Source of the DNA: Callorhinus ursinus
Lineage: Eukaryota; Chordata; Mammalia; Carnivora; Otariidae
NCBI RefSeq assembly: GCF_003265705.1
Contig: NW_020312817.1
Coordinates: forward strand, 54,380,259 to 54,444,258
Reading direction: 5' to 3'
DNA length: 64,000 nucleotides
The notes below the pieces were generated by a model that searched no databases, was not told the origin of the DNA, and saw only the letters and a program-made list of their open reading frames with translations. Every line of letters starts with the position of its first letter. Position 1 is the first letter of the stretch. Positions 1-12,159 of the stretch are shown one piece after another. A program made the translations under genes and the position numbers.

Positions 1-104
1 CATGTGGGAGATGTAATTGTGCGTTTGGGATGTCAAAGAGAGCCTCATAAAGATCTGGACTTATTCACAAAGGACACACAGGAGTCAGATCGGTGAAGAA
101 AGAG

Positions 105-540
105 GTGGATAGGAAGGCTTGACAACGAAAAAGCAGCGGTGGGAACATACCAGGCATATGCAGACATTGGTGAATAAGACCAGTCTAGCTAGAGCACAGG
201 GTTCATGAGGAACAGCAGAGGCAAATCTGGGAAAGTGGAAAGAGACTTGAAATACAAGGTGAGGGTCCTTGCTGATAGCTTCTGAGTCAGAGGTGAAAAG
301 AGTACAATCACATTTTAAGAAGATTAATATGGCGACCATATATAGGATGGACCAGCTGGCTAGATTAAAGATAAGCCAGGGGGAAAATAATAAGGTAAAA
401 AGAAGGTCATTAGGAAATGATTGCAACAATCCACACGTAGAATTACTAGGAACGAATATCAGGTAGCAGCAATGGAAATGGGAAGGAATCGGCACTGTGA
501 CAGACATGATGAAAGTGAATAGGACCTGGGCTTTCCCAAC
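105..540 (-). mobile_element. Probable L2 LINE fragment
   Basis: A degenerate stretch in PLEK intron 6 resembles the L2 body read on the minus strand, with phrases such as cagagcacagggttcatgagg and gacatgatg. It is heavily diverged and its boundaries are approximate. Confidence 0.4.
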
Positions 541-2217
541 AGAATGATATCATTTAGACTGGTGAGTTTGGAAGGCAGGATTTGAGTCTTGTTTACCTTT
601 GTTCCTCTAATACCCAGCCCTGTGTCTGGCATAGAGAATCTCGCCCCAGAAGCTGCTTCATATCTGTTTGTAATTGCCTTGAATTACCCAGTTTCTTCAA
701 TTAGCTTATAACAATTTTTTAAAATGTCATGGTAAACATGATTTCATTATTTCCCATGGAAAGTTCAAATGACTCAAATATCCCCAATAACAAAAATATA
801 TATATATGTTAGATTAGAAGATATATCGTTTCTATCTTGTCAATATGAAACATATTATTTGTTAATTCTAAATCACCACATATTGACAGGCACATATACA
901 AATTTTCCAGTATTTTTCATTGTGTTCATATAGAAAATAGTGAAACATTTATGGTTTTAGCAAACAGTGCCTCCTTCATAATGCCAGGTCAGAGGAGTTT
1001 AAAAGGAGCTTTCAAGAATGGGTCTAATTATTTGGTCAAGGAGCTCATCTCCAAAGACGCGTTTACTTGCCTGAAGGATGAAGCCAGGAACCCTATAGAG
1101 TCAAATGGGAGAACAGAGAATATTTCTATCTGTATATCATATCTAAAATGGCTTTTGCAAAAGCATCAATTTCTAAAATTCTTTTTAAGAAATCTTGCTC
1201 TTTGCCTTAGCTAATGTTGCCCATAAGATGAGAATACTCAAGTTTCTGCCCGACACCATTTCCTCCTGACCTGTGCACACACATCTCAGGATCTCTCATA
1301 CAACCACTGGGTGAATAACAAGTTCTTATGAATCATGGAAGAGGAAGGCAACAGGAGGATGTGAAATCAGCCAACCCTGGCCAGATACCTATTGCCTTCA
1401 AGCCCTCACTGACATCACAATATGATACGTTGAAAAGTTTAGTGTTAGTAAGTGGGTATCCGGCCATCCTTCATTTAATGAGTATTTCCTGGGGGATTTT
1501 AAGGAATGTGTGCATGCCTGGGGTTTCTAAGAATTGTTGCTGATCTGCCAGCTACTTATATTCATTTGATCTACCAAGGTTTATTATCTATTATAGACCA
1601 AGGATGCTGAACTGTGCAACAGACATGAGAAAAACACATACAGTATCCCTCATCAAAAGACCTACACGTGTTTGAGAAATCAGGTATTTTATTCATTGTC
1701 ACAACAGAATGAATTATATTAAAGGCAATATATTGAATATAATTCATTATAATTCATCCTCAAACTTGCTGCATCCCCCAAGTAGAATTATTTCCTCTGG
1801 GATGGGAGAAGTGGGAAGAATAGGGGGACGACTGACCTCCAGTTGGACACAGCTACTTACTACCTGTGAGGTGTGGGACATAGGTGTCCTTTTTCATGAT
1901 AAGTCTTCTACACACGTTAACCCTGGCTAACTCCCAGCGCAGACACAGAGTGGTTTAGCTTTATGACACTTGAAGAATTTTTTTTAACTCCCTTGGGTGG
2001 TTTTGATATGAACCAGGCTATAAACCACTGAGCTAAGAGGTTGGAAACATTAAAGGGGGGGGCCATCGATCAAAATAGAAGAGGTTTCTGTTCCCTCTCT
2101 CTCCCCCCAGAATTAGAGGAAAGAATAATGGAAATGAACAAAATTTCTGAATGCACATAGATCTCTGTTTTCTTTATGTTAAGAGGAGGCTAAGAGGGAT
2201 GACTATTTAAATAGTGG
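541..2217. other. PLEK: PLEK intron 6, no recognised feature
   Basis: AT-rich intronic sequence. I see no exon, no clear repeat family and no long open frame with recognisable coding. A short (TA)n run lies near 798-807. Confidence 0.5.
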
Positions 2218-2416
2218 GGTTTTTTTTTTAAAGATTTTATTTATTTATTTGACAGAGAGAGATAGTGAGAGCAGGAACACAAGCAGAGGGAGTGGGAGAG
2301 GGAGAAGCAGGCTTCCCCCTGAGCAGGGAGCCTGATACAGGGCTCGATCCCAGGACCCTGGGATCATGACCTGAGCCAAAGGCAGATGCTTAATGACTGA
2401 GCCACCCAGGCGCCCC
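2218..2416 (-). mobile_element. Can-SINE, type with GAGCAGGAACACAAGCAG body
   Basis: Complete element in reverse: it begins with the T-run and aaagattttatttattt and ends with gccacccaggcgcccc. No clean target-site duplication is visible. Confidence 0.95.
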
Positions 2417-2466
2417 TCAATCATGGTATTTTGATAATAGGATAAATTCACTTTTAAGAAAAAGGC

Positions 2467-2576
2467 TAGCTCTGTGGTTCTCAGCCTTGGCCACACATCA
2501 GAATCACTTGAAGAGCTGTAAAATTCAGAGACTGATTTAATTGGCCTGGGGTGCAATTTTAACAGATCCCTGGAGG
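2467..2576 (+). mobile_element. MER5-like hAT DNA transposon fragment
   Basis: The sequence gtggttctcagccttggc...catcagaatcacttg followed by ggcctggggtgca matches the MER5/Charlie pattern. It directly follows the SINE. Truncated and diverged. Confidence 0.65.
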
Positions 2577-3941
2577 ATTAAAATGTGAACCAACTGGGCT
2601 AGCTAAGGCTAAATTGTACTATCAAAAGCCAAGTAAAGGGAGCTGAAGAAAAACACAGAAGTAAGCCTACTTCAAGTCTCCAGTATCTTCAACACACACT
2701 CAGATAACCATTACCCTCAGCCAATTTTTTGACTGTCCAGGGCACCCAACTGGGGTGCTTTGCCCAAACATGACTTCAGTCCAACCCAGACTTTGTCTAC
2801 CCTTTTCAACCTTCATGTTTACTTTTCTCAGGGCTGCACTCTAGACTAAGGCTTGTCAGCTAAGTCAAGAACAGTCAAACCGATAACAAAATAGAATTAT
2901 AGACAGTTTCAACAAAATAAGGAAATAATGAAATTCCTTCCCAAGTTCCTCTTGTCTTAACATCCACCTTCCATCCCCTATAATCAAAGAGCCAGGAACG
3001 TGGGAGCATTTGGCAGAACCAGAGGGAGCTGGTGATGGGCAAAACTCACAAATGCCAGAACACTCCCTATCGAAGTCTGGTCCTATTTCTACACTTTCCT
3101 TCAATCTAGTCAGTGGTCCCCCTGTCATAAAAGTTGTTAGAATCATCTGTGAATTAATTCTTTCTACATCTTTGCTGTAGTATCTCTTAGGACCCTGAGT
3201 TCTCTCAAAACCGGATGGTAAGGTCAGTTTTTCACATAATGCCCCACTTCCCCGAGTGAAATTCAAAATCCCTGTCTATACCTCCCGTCAACTAGTCCAA
3301 AGTTCTTTTTAAATGTGAATATAGGCTCAACTTTGGTTCTTTCCTCTTCACCCTGCAAGTTCAGGGTCCTTTTATGAGGTAAGTTAAATCTCAGTCCCAT
3401 TCTTTATATACTAAGCAGTGCCTTGAAGACAGCTCACCAGCACAGCCAGGAAAGTACAACCTTGGCTCCAGAAAGCAGCTTTGGTCTCTATGGTACCATA
3501 TGCTAGGATCAGTTTTCTCACCCTGAATATTCCCACCAAGCCAGGTGCTGGCCCTGGCTTCCTCACTCAGCTTCTACCCTTGCATTCTCTTACCTCTTGA
3601 CATCCTGTGCCTTAGCATCTGGTAACCAACTAGAGCCCTTCAGTCCACCCTAGCCGTTGCCTCCCGACCGACAGTGGCCTGTGCCTGTGGAGACCTGTCA
3701 TCTCACCATCCCCAGGATGGAGCGCATGCCATCTGACTGGATTGGACCTTTGTCTGCTGCAGCTCCGGCAGAGCTGGCTTCAGGCGTGCCCTGGATTCGG
3801 TCTCCCCGTGTCCTACCCACAGTCTGGAATACGACTTCCTTGCTTTCAGTGGTACATGATCCTCTCCAAATACCATTTGGTAACATAAAAGTTAAAAGGA
3901 CTTGGTAAGAGGAAAAAGACAAAAAGGGAGTGGCCACTCAC
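2577..3941. other. PLEK: PLEK intron 6 proximal part, no recognised feature
   Basis: No repeat or exon recognised. I read the minus strand here for the remaining pleckstrin PH2 exons and found none. Confidence 0.5.
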
Positions 3942-4046
3942 CTGCTTCAGCAAACATCCCTGCTTGATAATGACCCCTCTGAATTCTTCTTTCAGAATCG
4001 CATCATCATCACTGGAATTCTCTTCACAGAAGAACCCGCTATCTGG
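3942..4046 (-). CDS. PLEK: PLEK coding exon 6 (residues 220-254, start of PH2)
   Basis: The acceptor is ggtttcccaatag (ending at 4047) and the donor is gtgagtgg from 3941. The 105 nt are 35 whole codons, from PDSGFFCEENSSDDDAIL to GVIIKQGCLLKQ. The acidic stretch EENSSDDD links DEP to the second PH domain, whose first strand (EFRGVIIKQGCLLKQ) begins here. Ala replaces the Val I recall in human DDDVIL. The reading frame is intact and both junctions are consensus, so the gene looks functional as far as it can be followed. I looked on the minus strand from 3941 to 1 for the rest of PH2 (GHRRKNWKVRKF onward) and did not find it. The last exons should lie beyond the left edge. Confidence 0.95.
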
Positions 4047-4206
4047 CTATTGGGAAACCAAACAGCAAGTTTGTTTACCAGTCTTAGGCAGATGGCTACT
4101 TGTACCTTTTCCTTTCTCTCTCTCCCCTCCAGCCACTGGAGTAGGCCCCTTTTCTCCTTCCTACTGTGGTTCATACCCCCACCTAAGCTTTAAAGGTCTT
4201 CCTTGG

Positions 4207-4405
4207 GGGCGCCTGGGTGGCTCAGTCACTAAGTGTCTGCCTTCCGCTCAGGTCATGATCCCAGCTTCCTGGGATTGAGCCCTGCATCAGGCTCTCTGCT
4301 CAGCGGGAAGCCTGCTTCTCCCTCTCCCGCTCCCCCTGCTTGTGTTCCCTCTCTCCATATGTCTCTCTGTGTCAAATAAATAAAATCTTTAAAAAAATAA
4401 AAAAT
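4207..4405 (+). mobile_element. Can-SINE in PLEK intron 5
   Basis: Full-length element flanked by a perfect 15-bp target-site duplication, aaaggtcttccttgg, at 4192-4206 and 4406-4420. The body reads ...gcttgtgttccctctctcc. It is antisense to PLEK. Confidence 0.97.
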
Positions 4406-4420
4406 AAAGGTCTTCCTTGG

Positions 4421-5625
4421 TGAGCTCAGGTCCCCTTCCCCATTTCTTGTCTCTAGCTGCTTGTTTTGAGTTGCTAGATGCTCTCTCATCTCCACTCAAG
4501 TGTGACTTTGTCAATATCCTTTCATTTTCTTGGGTTCCCCAAGTGATACTCTAAGTCTAGCTCAGCTCATTTCTTCCTTCTCAAAGCCTTCCTTCTCTTG
4601 GCCCCTCATGGCCAAGTCCTTGAAAGCAGAGTTGGCTCATTTATAAGACACTGCATGACACGATCTCCATCAGGACCTTTACTACTTAGCCCCTTCTACT
4701 ATGAGAAGACCAAGAGCATGATGGGTCCATCCAGCCTCATGTTCTGAGGTCAAGAGGGAACTGGGACTTGCTCAGCTATAAGCTGGTAATGAATCATACA
4801 GAGGAAGAAAAGCCGCTCTAGAGGGCAGGTATTTTTAGAATCCCACATTTAAATGGCTATAAACAACCAGATCAAAGGTCTGGAAAAAAAAAAAACTGAC
4901 AGTGGAACTTCCCCCAAAGTGAAATGAAACTCTCTCGGGGTTATTCATTTCATTTTGGTTCTCTTAAGTAGCTTCCTAACTTTTGCTCTCGGACCCCAGA
5001 TTGAAACAAAACTGCCAAAATCCCCCTAGAAACCCATGGTTTCTGGCTTCCTCATATGGCGCAAGATTAGGTCCATATTGTGCAATGTCGTTTTTCCCAA
5101 TCTGGGATACGTGTACATAGGAGATAAACAAGATGACTGGGGGAGAGGATGTGAATGGACACCTTCTGTGTTAAGAGTAGTGTATTATAATATATATTTG
5201 GAAAAATGCAACTGGCACATTGTGATTTTACAGATCTCACTCTAGAAAGGAAGATCCCTGAGGGCCACAATTTTTGCCCCCCCCCCTTTTTTTTTTTACT
5301 GTTGTATCTCCTTTGTCTAAGAGAGGGCCTGGAATGTACTAGGGTCTAATAAGTTTTTATTATAAATGAATTACTGCTTAGAATAAGAATAAAGTTTTAA
5401 AAGTCAATTTAAAAAAATTATTCAAGTAAACAACCTTTTTCTTTAAAATGAAATCACTGGATATAGCAGGCATTGCAGAGGAGGACAAGTCAGAGACATC
5501 TCACTACTCTCCACAGGGCTGGGTCCTGTCTTTTGCACATGTGGATATATATTAAAATCAACGTAGAATCGGTGAGGGGCAGCACCTGTTCCAGGAAGAG
5601 TAACTGGGTAGCATTTCTCACTTAC
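4421..5625. other. PLEK: PLEK intron 5, no recognised feature
   Basis: Single-copy-looking sequence with a C-run/T-run at 5276-5299 and an A-run at 4881-4894. No repeat family or extra exon recognised. Confidence 0.5.
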
Positions 5626-5810
5626 AAAGTAGTAGAAGGCATCGGGGTTGTCCAGGAAAGGGTTTTCAGCAGTTCCATCTGCTGCATTCTTAGACAGTTC
5701 TCCAGCGGGCTGCAGGTACCCTTCACCGAGCAGCGAGGAGGCAATCATGAGGCCTTCCTGGCGATTCCGAACGGACTTATTGGACACCAGCCAGTCAATG
5801 ACACAGTTAC
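5626..5810 (-). CDS. PLEK: PLEK coding exon 5 (residues 158-219, DEP domain body)
   Basis: The acceptor is ggtcccatccag (ending at 5811) and the donor is gtaagtgag from 5625. The 185 nt complete Gly158 and encode 61 codons, from NCVIDWLVSNKSVRNRQEG to NPDAFYYF, ending at phase 0. This is most of the DEP fold, with the conserved VIDWLV segment and the QEGLMIASSLL helix. Differences from the human protein as I remember it cluster around YLQPAGELSKNAADG (human AGDMSKSAVDG) and GEGYLQP (human NEGYLQP). They sit in an exposed loop and look tolerated. An antisense open frame of about 170 codons overlaps this exon but is a shadow. Confidence 0.96.
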
Positions 5811-6074
5811 CTGGATGGGACCATCAGAAGGCAGGTTAACAGTCCCTACCAAAGTACCAAAGAACAAGCCACTGACAGTCACCCCTGAAGAGCTCCAGAG
5901 CCCCCACGTGTCTGACTTGTCCCGTGTTCCCTGTTATTCCAAGAAGGAAAAACTCATTTTTCCTATCAGTGGGATAGATACTTGAAAACAAAAGGCACCC
6001 TGTAGGAGGTTTTTAAAAGCATCTACATGCTCCTTTGGGAGGAATGCATGCATCAAAGAAATAGGTTTTACTAA

Positions 6075-6680
6075 CTCACCCATTTAATCCATTAATGAAC
6101 AGACACTTATTGAGCACCTACTGGGTGCTAAGTGCTGTGATGGATATTGGGGATGCTCCCTTGGGGAGTCTGAAAGGAAGAGATGGGATAAACTTAAGGA
6201 CTGTAACAAGCCTTCTGCCTTCTGCCGTGGATCAGTGCAGTACAGTGGAGCTACAGGGTCAAACCTGCAAGAAGGTGTGAAAAAGGGTGGTAGGGTAGGG
6301 GGGCTGGCGTGCACTGTTGGGAAAAAATTCCTAAAGGAAGTAGCACAGGGTTCAGGCTTAAAATATGAGTAAGTGTTTGCCAACCACGTGAAACAGGGGA
6401 ACCAGCACAGGCTGAGGGAGCAGCAGCATGGGAACAGAGCCTCACAGGCCTAAAGCAGCCCCTTTGGGGGGTAGAGGGCAGAGCTGGTGAAAAGAAGGTG
6501 AAACAAGAGAGAGGAAGGCACAGGTGAGTGGGGGTGCTTTGATGGCATATTAAGAAACTTGGTGATGAAGAACCATTGCAAGTTTTTAAGCAGAAAATAA
6601 CATGATCAGACATGTGTGGTCCTAAATTAAAATTTGATCGCGTCACTTGCAAGGTCCAGTAATGACCTTGAGAAGTCATC
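6075..6680 (-). mobile_element. L2 LINE 3' part
   Basis: On the plus strand it opens with cacttattgagcacctactgggtgc, the reverse of the L2 3' end. It continues through L2-like text to cattgcaagtttttaagcag and ataacatgatcagacatg. Ancient and diverged. Confidence 0.75.
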
Positions 6681-6989
6681 TACTCAAACTTCTGCCTCAA
6701 GAGAGGATTGCAAAGAGAATAAAAGGAAATTGACCCATCAACTGGATTATTAGCAGGCTACAGTGAAGCTTTGTATTAAAAATGTCATATTCTGTACAAA
6801 TGTAGCCAACCAGGAAGTCAAGGTAAGAGGCAACAAACTCCGGGTCATCAAAGCAAGAGCAATAGGATATACCATCTTTGAAACAGGAGTTGGTTAGTGA
6901 GCCTTCCATGAATTTCATATACGAAAGGCTTTTACCCACTTTTTTTTTGTAGAAGGATAAACTAATTAATACTGCATTTCTGCTCTTAA

Positions 6990-7095
6990 TCCTCATAGTG
7001 ACCCTATAAAAGAATTAGGGCAATAATTACAGACCTCATTTAAGAATGAGAAAATTAAGGCCCAGAGAGTTTAAATGACCTTAGGCCTGAGTTGC
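6990..7095 (-). mobile_element. MIR fragment
   Basis: The stretch with cctcatttaagaatgagaaa and ggcccagagagtttaaatgacc is the reverse of the MIR core. Short remnant. Confidence 0.6.
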
Positions 7096-8054
7096 ACCAG
7101 TAATGGCCCTTCACTCAAGTTTTCTAGCCCTAGAGTTCATATTTGCTCAGTCAGGCATGCTGAAGCTGAAGCTTGGAAAGACAAGTTCCGTCTCCCTGTC
7201 ACCCAACATTCAAGGTCCTCCATTACTTGTCAGCAGTGCCTGAGTCCCAGTCTCTGCCATTGTCTTGTTTCTCCACTGAGACCACCAGGCTCCCACAGGA
7301 AAACTGGACCCCACTTGAATTTCTAAAACCCACTGACCTTCGATGGGCAGGACTCAGAAGTTCTAGCCCTGTACTCTGGGACTCAGTAACACATTACACG
7401 GGGAATAAGTATGGCCTGGCCCTCCGGCCCAGACCTATTTTAGAACCTCTTACTTCTCCTCTTCCTTTGCTAGAGGATCTGTCTTAGTGATGTCACTCCT
7501 GCTAGAGTTAGGGCCTGCCTTTGTCAGTTCCCCTCACGGCTGCCACAGCCTAGTATCTTGATCCCACATTTCAGCCCTAACTTTTCTGATGCTACTGGGC
7601 TACAACCTTAACTCTCTGAGGCTGATTCCCATGGGATACTACTCTCCTACTGCAGATCACACCTCCACCTTCCTGGCTTTGACCTGAACCATTTTCATGA
7701 ATTATCTGTTGATTGCATATCCCAAGTTCTACAGCTGTTGTAACTTTTCAGAGTTTTCCTCTCTTGATCTCTTCTGTCACCGTAAGATAGGCATGCCCAG
7801 CTTCTAACAACCTGGTCCCAAACTGCAGGTCCCATTTAGCCCCCTAATGAACCCATGAGCTCTACCAAGCTGGTCATTTTCTTCTTCTGGATGCGTATTC
7901 TGGATAGCTCTGCCCCATAACTTTGTCCTCACCATACTCAATGAAATGCCACCATCTCTTTGGGTAAAATTTAGGCGCCTACTTTGGTTCATCCCAACAA
8001 CCTCTTCAGTTCCTTCTCTTTTCTGAACTCAGAATTGTCTGTGCAGACATGTGA
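7096..8054. other. PLEK: PLEK intron 4, no recognised feature
   Basis: Moderately GC-rich intronic sequence. Open frames of 80-100 codons show no family resemblance. Nothing else seen. Confidence 0.45.
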
Positions 8055-8310
8055 CCTCTTAATTATAATAACAACCCTGAGAGCTCATACCATATAGTAT
8101 TTATATGGCAGGCACTGTCCTAAACACATTACAGCAAGCCTATAAGGTAGGTGCAGTATGATTATCCCCATTCTATAGACAAGGAAAGTGAAGCCCAGGG
8201 AGGCTAAGTTATTGGTCTGAGGTTTTATAGCAAGTGAGTGGCAGAACCAGGATTTGAACTAAGGCAGTCTGGCTCCAAAGAACATGTTTTTAACATCCAT
8301 GCCATCTACC
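8055..8310 (-). mobile_element. MIR, near full length
   Basis: Contains attatccccattctatagac, the polarity-defining gccagaaccaggatttgaac-type core and ggcagtctggctccaaag. It is MIR in reverse, lying between exons 4 and 5 of PLEK. Confidence 0.85.
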
Positions 8311-8708
8311 TAAATTCATGACACTTAGTGCTTGACCCGGTGCAGCCTCAGACATCTCTAGTATTGTCACTTAAGTCTTACATTGTATACCTTGATTCCT
8401 GCTTATCATCTTGTTCAATGCTGTGTCTATTTCAACACAATATCATTTATTTGGAGTATCGGGGTGAGGCAGAGACCCTTTGGTTGATTAACTTGAACTT
8501 CCAAAACTTCAGCTTGAACGACAGAGTTCTTTTCCACCTTTCTTTCTGTTTCCACCCTGGGGAAGCTCAATTCTCATGTTCACCAATCTGTATTCTATGA
8601 CCCCGTTCACCCATTAGGCTTCACACCCCCCTCCCGCAGGCAAGGCTGAGCGAGATCTACATATTGCCTTCCCAGGGTGCCCCGTTTCAGACTTGCAAGG
8701 CCTTTTAC

Positions 8709-8800
8709 CTGTGAAGCAATGATTAAAAATCTTCTTGTCCTTCTCTAGATTCAGCTCTTTTATTCCTTTCTCCATATCTTTCATGGACAGGTACAAGGCA
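8709..8800 (-). CDS. PLEK: PLEK coding exon 4 (residues 127-158, start of DEP)
   Basis: The acceptor is atctttgcacag (ending at 8801) and the donor is gtaaaagg from 8708. The 92 nt complete the split Gly127, encode ALYLSMKDMEKGIKELNL through NHCFT, and leave one base of Gly158 (phase 1). This is the linker helix and first helix of the DEP domain (Dishevelled, Egl-10, pleckstrin), which lies between the two PH domains and contributes to membrane association. Met replaces the Thr I recall in the human SMKDTEKG segment. The reading frame runs on into the intron, so an uncorrected open-frame call would add false residues at both ends. Confidence 0.96.
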
Positions 8801-10414
8801 CTGTGCAAAGATGAAAACAGACAGGTGAGTGAGGAGACTTTCAGAGTGGCAAATCCTCTCTGGGAGTCACCACCATGAAGAGGCTAGCCAGGACCACAGG
8901 CTTCCCTCAACCTCAGGTGGCCCCTGAGCCTAGTCTCTCCACTGGATCATAAGTAAAGGGCTGGGCTCATATTTGGGTGACTCTGTGGCTCAATACTTTC
9001 AGCATTGAGCAAAATATACTAGGAAGGTACCTAATGTCTTTTACATTCATTAAGGTCTTTAGTGATTTAACTTTGAGCGCCTGAGGTAGAGAGTTAGCCC
9101 AGTTAGGTGCCAAGATGAGAGGTTCTCAGGACCAATTGTCCATACACACTCTAGATCTTTAATTGCCCTCAATCTTCATGTCTCAGTTCTTTAAGTGTCC
9201 TTCAAGAGACCATCTGTTGTTGATAATTGCCTCCAAGAAAGTGAATGTTTTGACTAAGCTTTTCTCTTATTCTAAAAATTGAGAGACAGCAAGTTCTCAT
9301 TTTTGTACTTGAAGTAATAAATTAAAAATGGCCTTATCAGAGAAATTGCAGACCACAAAACGGAAGTCCACTTTCATGTATCCTGTGGCTCCAAGGAGCA
9401 CAAGCATCATTCCCACCTAGCACTGATAGCTGTGGCCAGAAACATGGTCACTTTGCCGACCCTTCCCAGTAACTACAGCTGGACTGGGCACTGCCTCTTT
9501 ACCAAAAAGCTTTCTTGGTGAGGGAAGGTGCTTATTCTCACCAAGCTCAAGCGCAAACTTTATTAAATCCCTGTGATATGCTAACACCTGTGTTGGGCAT
9601 GCAGAAGGGGTTTTTTTTCAGTCTCCTCCTAGAAACCCTTCCCATTTTATAAACAGAATCCTTGTTGGACATGTTAAGCAACCAACATGGAATTCTTCCT
9701 GGCAAGGCTCCTGTTTCAGGATATGTTCAACATAAAAAACGGAACTAGCAAGAAGTGAAGAGACTCTAGGGAAAGAGGCTCATGTGGTAGGAGATGTGAA
9801 ACACGCACGAAGGAAGAAACCTTGTTCCCAATCCCTGGCAGGTGCTGAATTTACCTGTGAGCGTCTGAAAACCTTTAGGCAACAACTATCACCTCCAATT
9901 CCAAACCAGCCAACATAAGAGACCATTAAACCAAGTCAGGGCATCAATGGCTTCTGCCCAGAATGGGTGTTCACCTTGACTGGCCCTTGTTGGCTGTGTA
10001 AATGCAAGAACTTGAACGTAAAACCTTACCTGCGTTGACACATAGCCCCTGCCTTTTTCTACCTATCTCGAGATCCTGAACCTTACTTTCAAGACTAAGT
10101 GATTATGGCTACTTCATAAATACAATTATGCATTCTCTCTCTCTCTGCCAAGGTTACCCAAAACGAGGGAATTTATACTCCATTAGCCTCCTCTCCTCAG
10201 CTGCTAGGCTTTGGAGAGGCTATGATCACTCCTTTAGACTTATGTAAACATCTCAGTATACCAAGTACCAGTCTCAACTTGGAAGAGTGGATATAGCCTT
10301 CAGAGGTGACCAAAGCAAGCCTTGCAGCAGGATCTATTGTAAGATTTCCATAGTGGGGAAGTGGAGGGTCGGGGGGGATGAAGGAGTGGAATGAAGCAAA
10401 CACAGAAAAATCAC
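8801..10414. other. PLEK: PLEK intron 3, no recognised repeat
   Basis: 1.6 kb of intronic sequence free of recognisable SINE or LINE insertions. This is unusual for the window. No extra exon seen. Confidence 0.5.
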
Positions 10415-10596
10415 CCTAAGTCAACGGTTTCTGGCAGCCGAATGGACCTCCTGGTGGATTTCCTTGCAAACTTTTGACCTCCTTCAATGCATTTAATGGC
10501 CTTCTTGATGTCCCGAACCCAGGCATCTCTCTCCTCCAGGAAGGCTGCCTGGAAGAAGTGGTCCTGCTGTTTGGTCGTAGTGATCTTAAACACAAA
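10415..10596 (-). CDS. PLEK: PLEK coding exon 3 (residues 67-127, PH1 end and PKC-site linker)
   Basis: The acceptor is tgatttttag, just before 10596, and the donor is gtgattt from 10414. The 182 nt give 60 codons plus two bases (phase 2, Gly127 split). The exon runs from FVFKITTTKQQ to PETVDL. It holds the C-terminal helix of PH1 with the PH-signature Trp (W92, in ERDAWVRDIKKAI), then the basic linker KFARKSTRRSIRLPE. S113, T114 and S117 in that linker are the established PKC phosphorylation sites of pleckstrin, and all three are present. Phosphorylation here activates the protein in stimulated platelets (known for the family). V124 replaces the Ile I recall in human. Confidence 0.97.
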
Positions 10597-10844
10597 CTAA
10601 AAATCAAAACACATCCCATTAAGAATGATTCTTTTCAAAGGGCTGAGGTCCCTTATGAAGCACAGCAGCTGAGTCAACCTCATTCTGGAAGTGCTTGGCC
10701 AACAGAAACCCAAATGCCCAGGGTGGAGTGTGGGTGGTGGTGAGAGGGACAGACCCAGAGAGCACCATTCATGCTGTGGTTTATCACGTACTTATAGGTC
10801 AGTGCATGACAAGGTGTCCACTGTGGCTAGCGATGTTGACTCAC

Positions 10845-11000
10845 CATCCTTTTGCCAAAGTCTTGACAAGGGCTAGTCAGTGTGCTTCCTTTCAGGGGAA
10901 TCATTCCTTTGGGGCTGTTGTCACTTTTCTTCTTATAGAATTCAATTCCATCCTCTAACAGTACAACCCACATGGGTTTCCAGGTGTTGAACACACTTCC
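10845..11000 (-). CDS. PLEK: PLEK coding exon 2 (residues 15-66, PH1 core)
   Basis: The exon encodes 52 codons, from GSVFNTWKPMWVVLLEDG to DFGKRM. It is bounded by a pyrimidine-rich acceptor (tgttgtcattacag, ending at 11001) and a gtgagt donor starting at 10844. Both ends are phase 0. It supplies strands 2-6 of the N-terminal PH domain, including K22 and the K-K-K run in FYKKKSDNSPKG. This domain binds phosphoinositides such as PI(4,5)P2 and brings pleckstrin to the plasma membrane. The match to mammalian pleckstrin is essentially exact over the exon. It lies 248 bp from exon 3 but about 10 kb from exon 1. Confidence 0.97.
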
Positions 11001-12159
11001 CTGTAATGACAACAAAAAGAGCTACACAACAACAGCTTCTAAAACTATTCTATAGATGGTGCATAACTTGGCAAATAGCCTAGCTTTGGCCAGTGTGGAT
11101 GCAGGTGATGCACATTTGTGTGACCAGGCTGGTGGGAAAGCAGCCTTCAGGAGAGAAGGGGACTGCCATTCAGATGGAAATTTAAAAAAAAAAATTTTAA
11201 GATAAAATGTATATACATCTATAAGCAGGTCTTAAGCTTCCCATGGGCAATTACCAGGGGAATATGATATGGCTCTCTATTCTCCTTCTTATGCATTTCA
11301 GGCCGGCTTTCTGTGGCTTATTTTCTGCTCCCAACTCTGCCCACTGTGTTCATTCCACTTAGGGATTGCAAATAGATCTCAAGTGCCAATTCAGACTGAA
11401 GAGTAGCTGATGCTTGAGGCCAGACTCACTGGAAAAGTGTCCTATTCCAATAGCTGTTTCGACCACGGGCATGGAAGCCCTAAGTGGTGGCATGCCAGCT
11501 GCAGTTACTTCCATCCTTTGGCCTCATCAGATTTTATGGGAATATGAACATCAAGAAGAAACTCAGAGAGCAGCCTTGTGTATGAGCATGGATGAGTTGT
11601 ATGAAAATCACTTGCAAAATGTCCTGTAACGTCAGAGTGAATAAGGAAAATCCTTACTTAAAATGTTTTCAGTTGGGGTTAATGCCAACCACACTTGTAG
11701 CAATAAATTAACCATTCTGACTACATCAAGAAAGTCTCTTTCTTGTCTATATTTTGGGAGGACTTTGGAAAAGGAAAAGGTTCTTTGCTTCTCATCTTTG
11801 AACCCATGGTGTCACCTTGTCATGACTACCACAAAACAGAATTATCATCCAGCTCCCAGCAGATCCTGCTGCTTATCTTAAACTACAAAGAGCTTCTATA
11901 TAAAGGTCCAGTTGCCCAAAAGGAAGACTATTTATGCAACAAAGATAAATACTTGCAGACTATCGTTTTGCTTGTCCAAGTGTTTCCTTTGTTTTAGTTA
12001 CTGAAAAAATAATTTTAAATTAGAACACACTATCTCTTTTCTGCACAGGCAGAATAACTATCCATACTACCACTGGATTATTTCCCTGTTTAAAAAATAG
12101 GCAATGTCAGACCCCATGCCAACACATGAAATAATAATACCTTTCTGTTCTATACCTAT
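11001..12159. other. PLEK: PLEK intron 1, distal part, no recognised feature
   Basis: Intronic sequence next to exon 2. No repeat family identified. Short A-rich run at 11180-11200. Confidence 0.45.

Noticed and set aside
2041..2066. G-run (ggggggg) as a quadruplex candidate
   Set aside because: A single G-run without the further runs needed for a quadruplex.
1..3941. Last PLEK exons (rest of PH2)
   Set aside because: I looked for the expected peptide stretches on the minus strand and found none. They should be outside the window, and I saw no evidence of gene loss.
5473..5985. 170-codon plus-strand open frame
   Set aside because: It is the antisense shadow of PLEK exon 5 and its flanking intron. 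The minus strand carries clear pleckstrin coding with splice sites.
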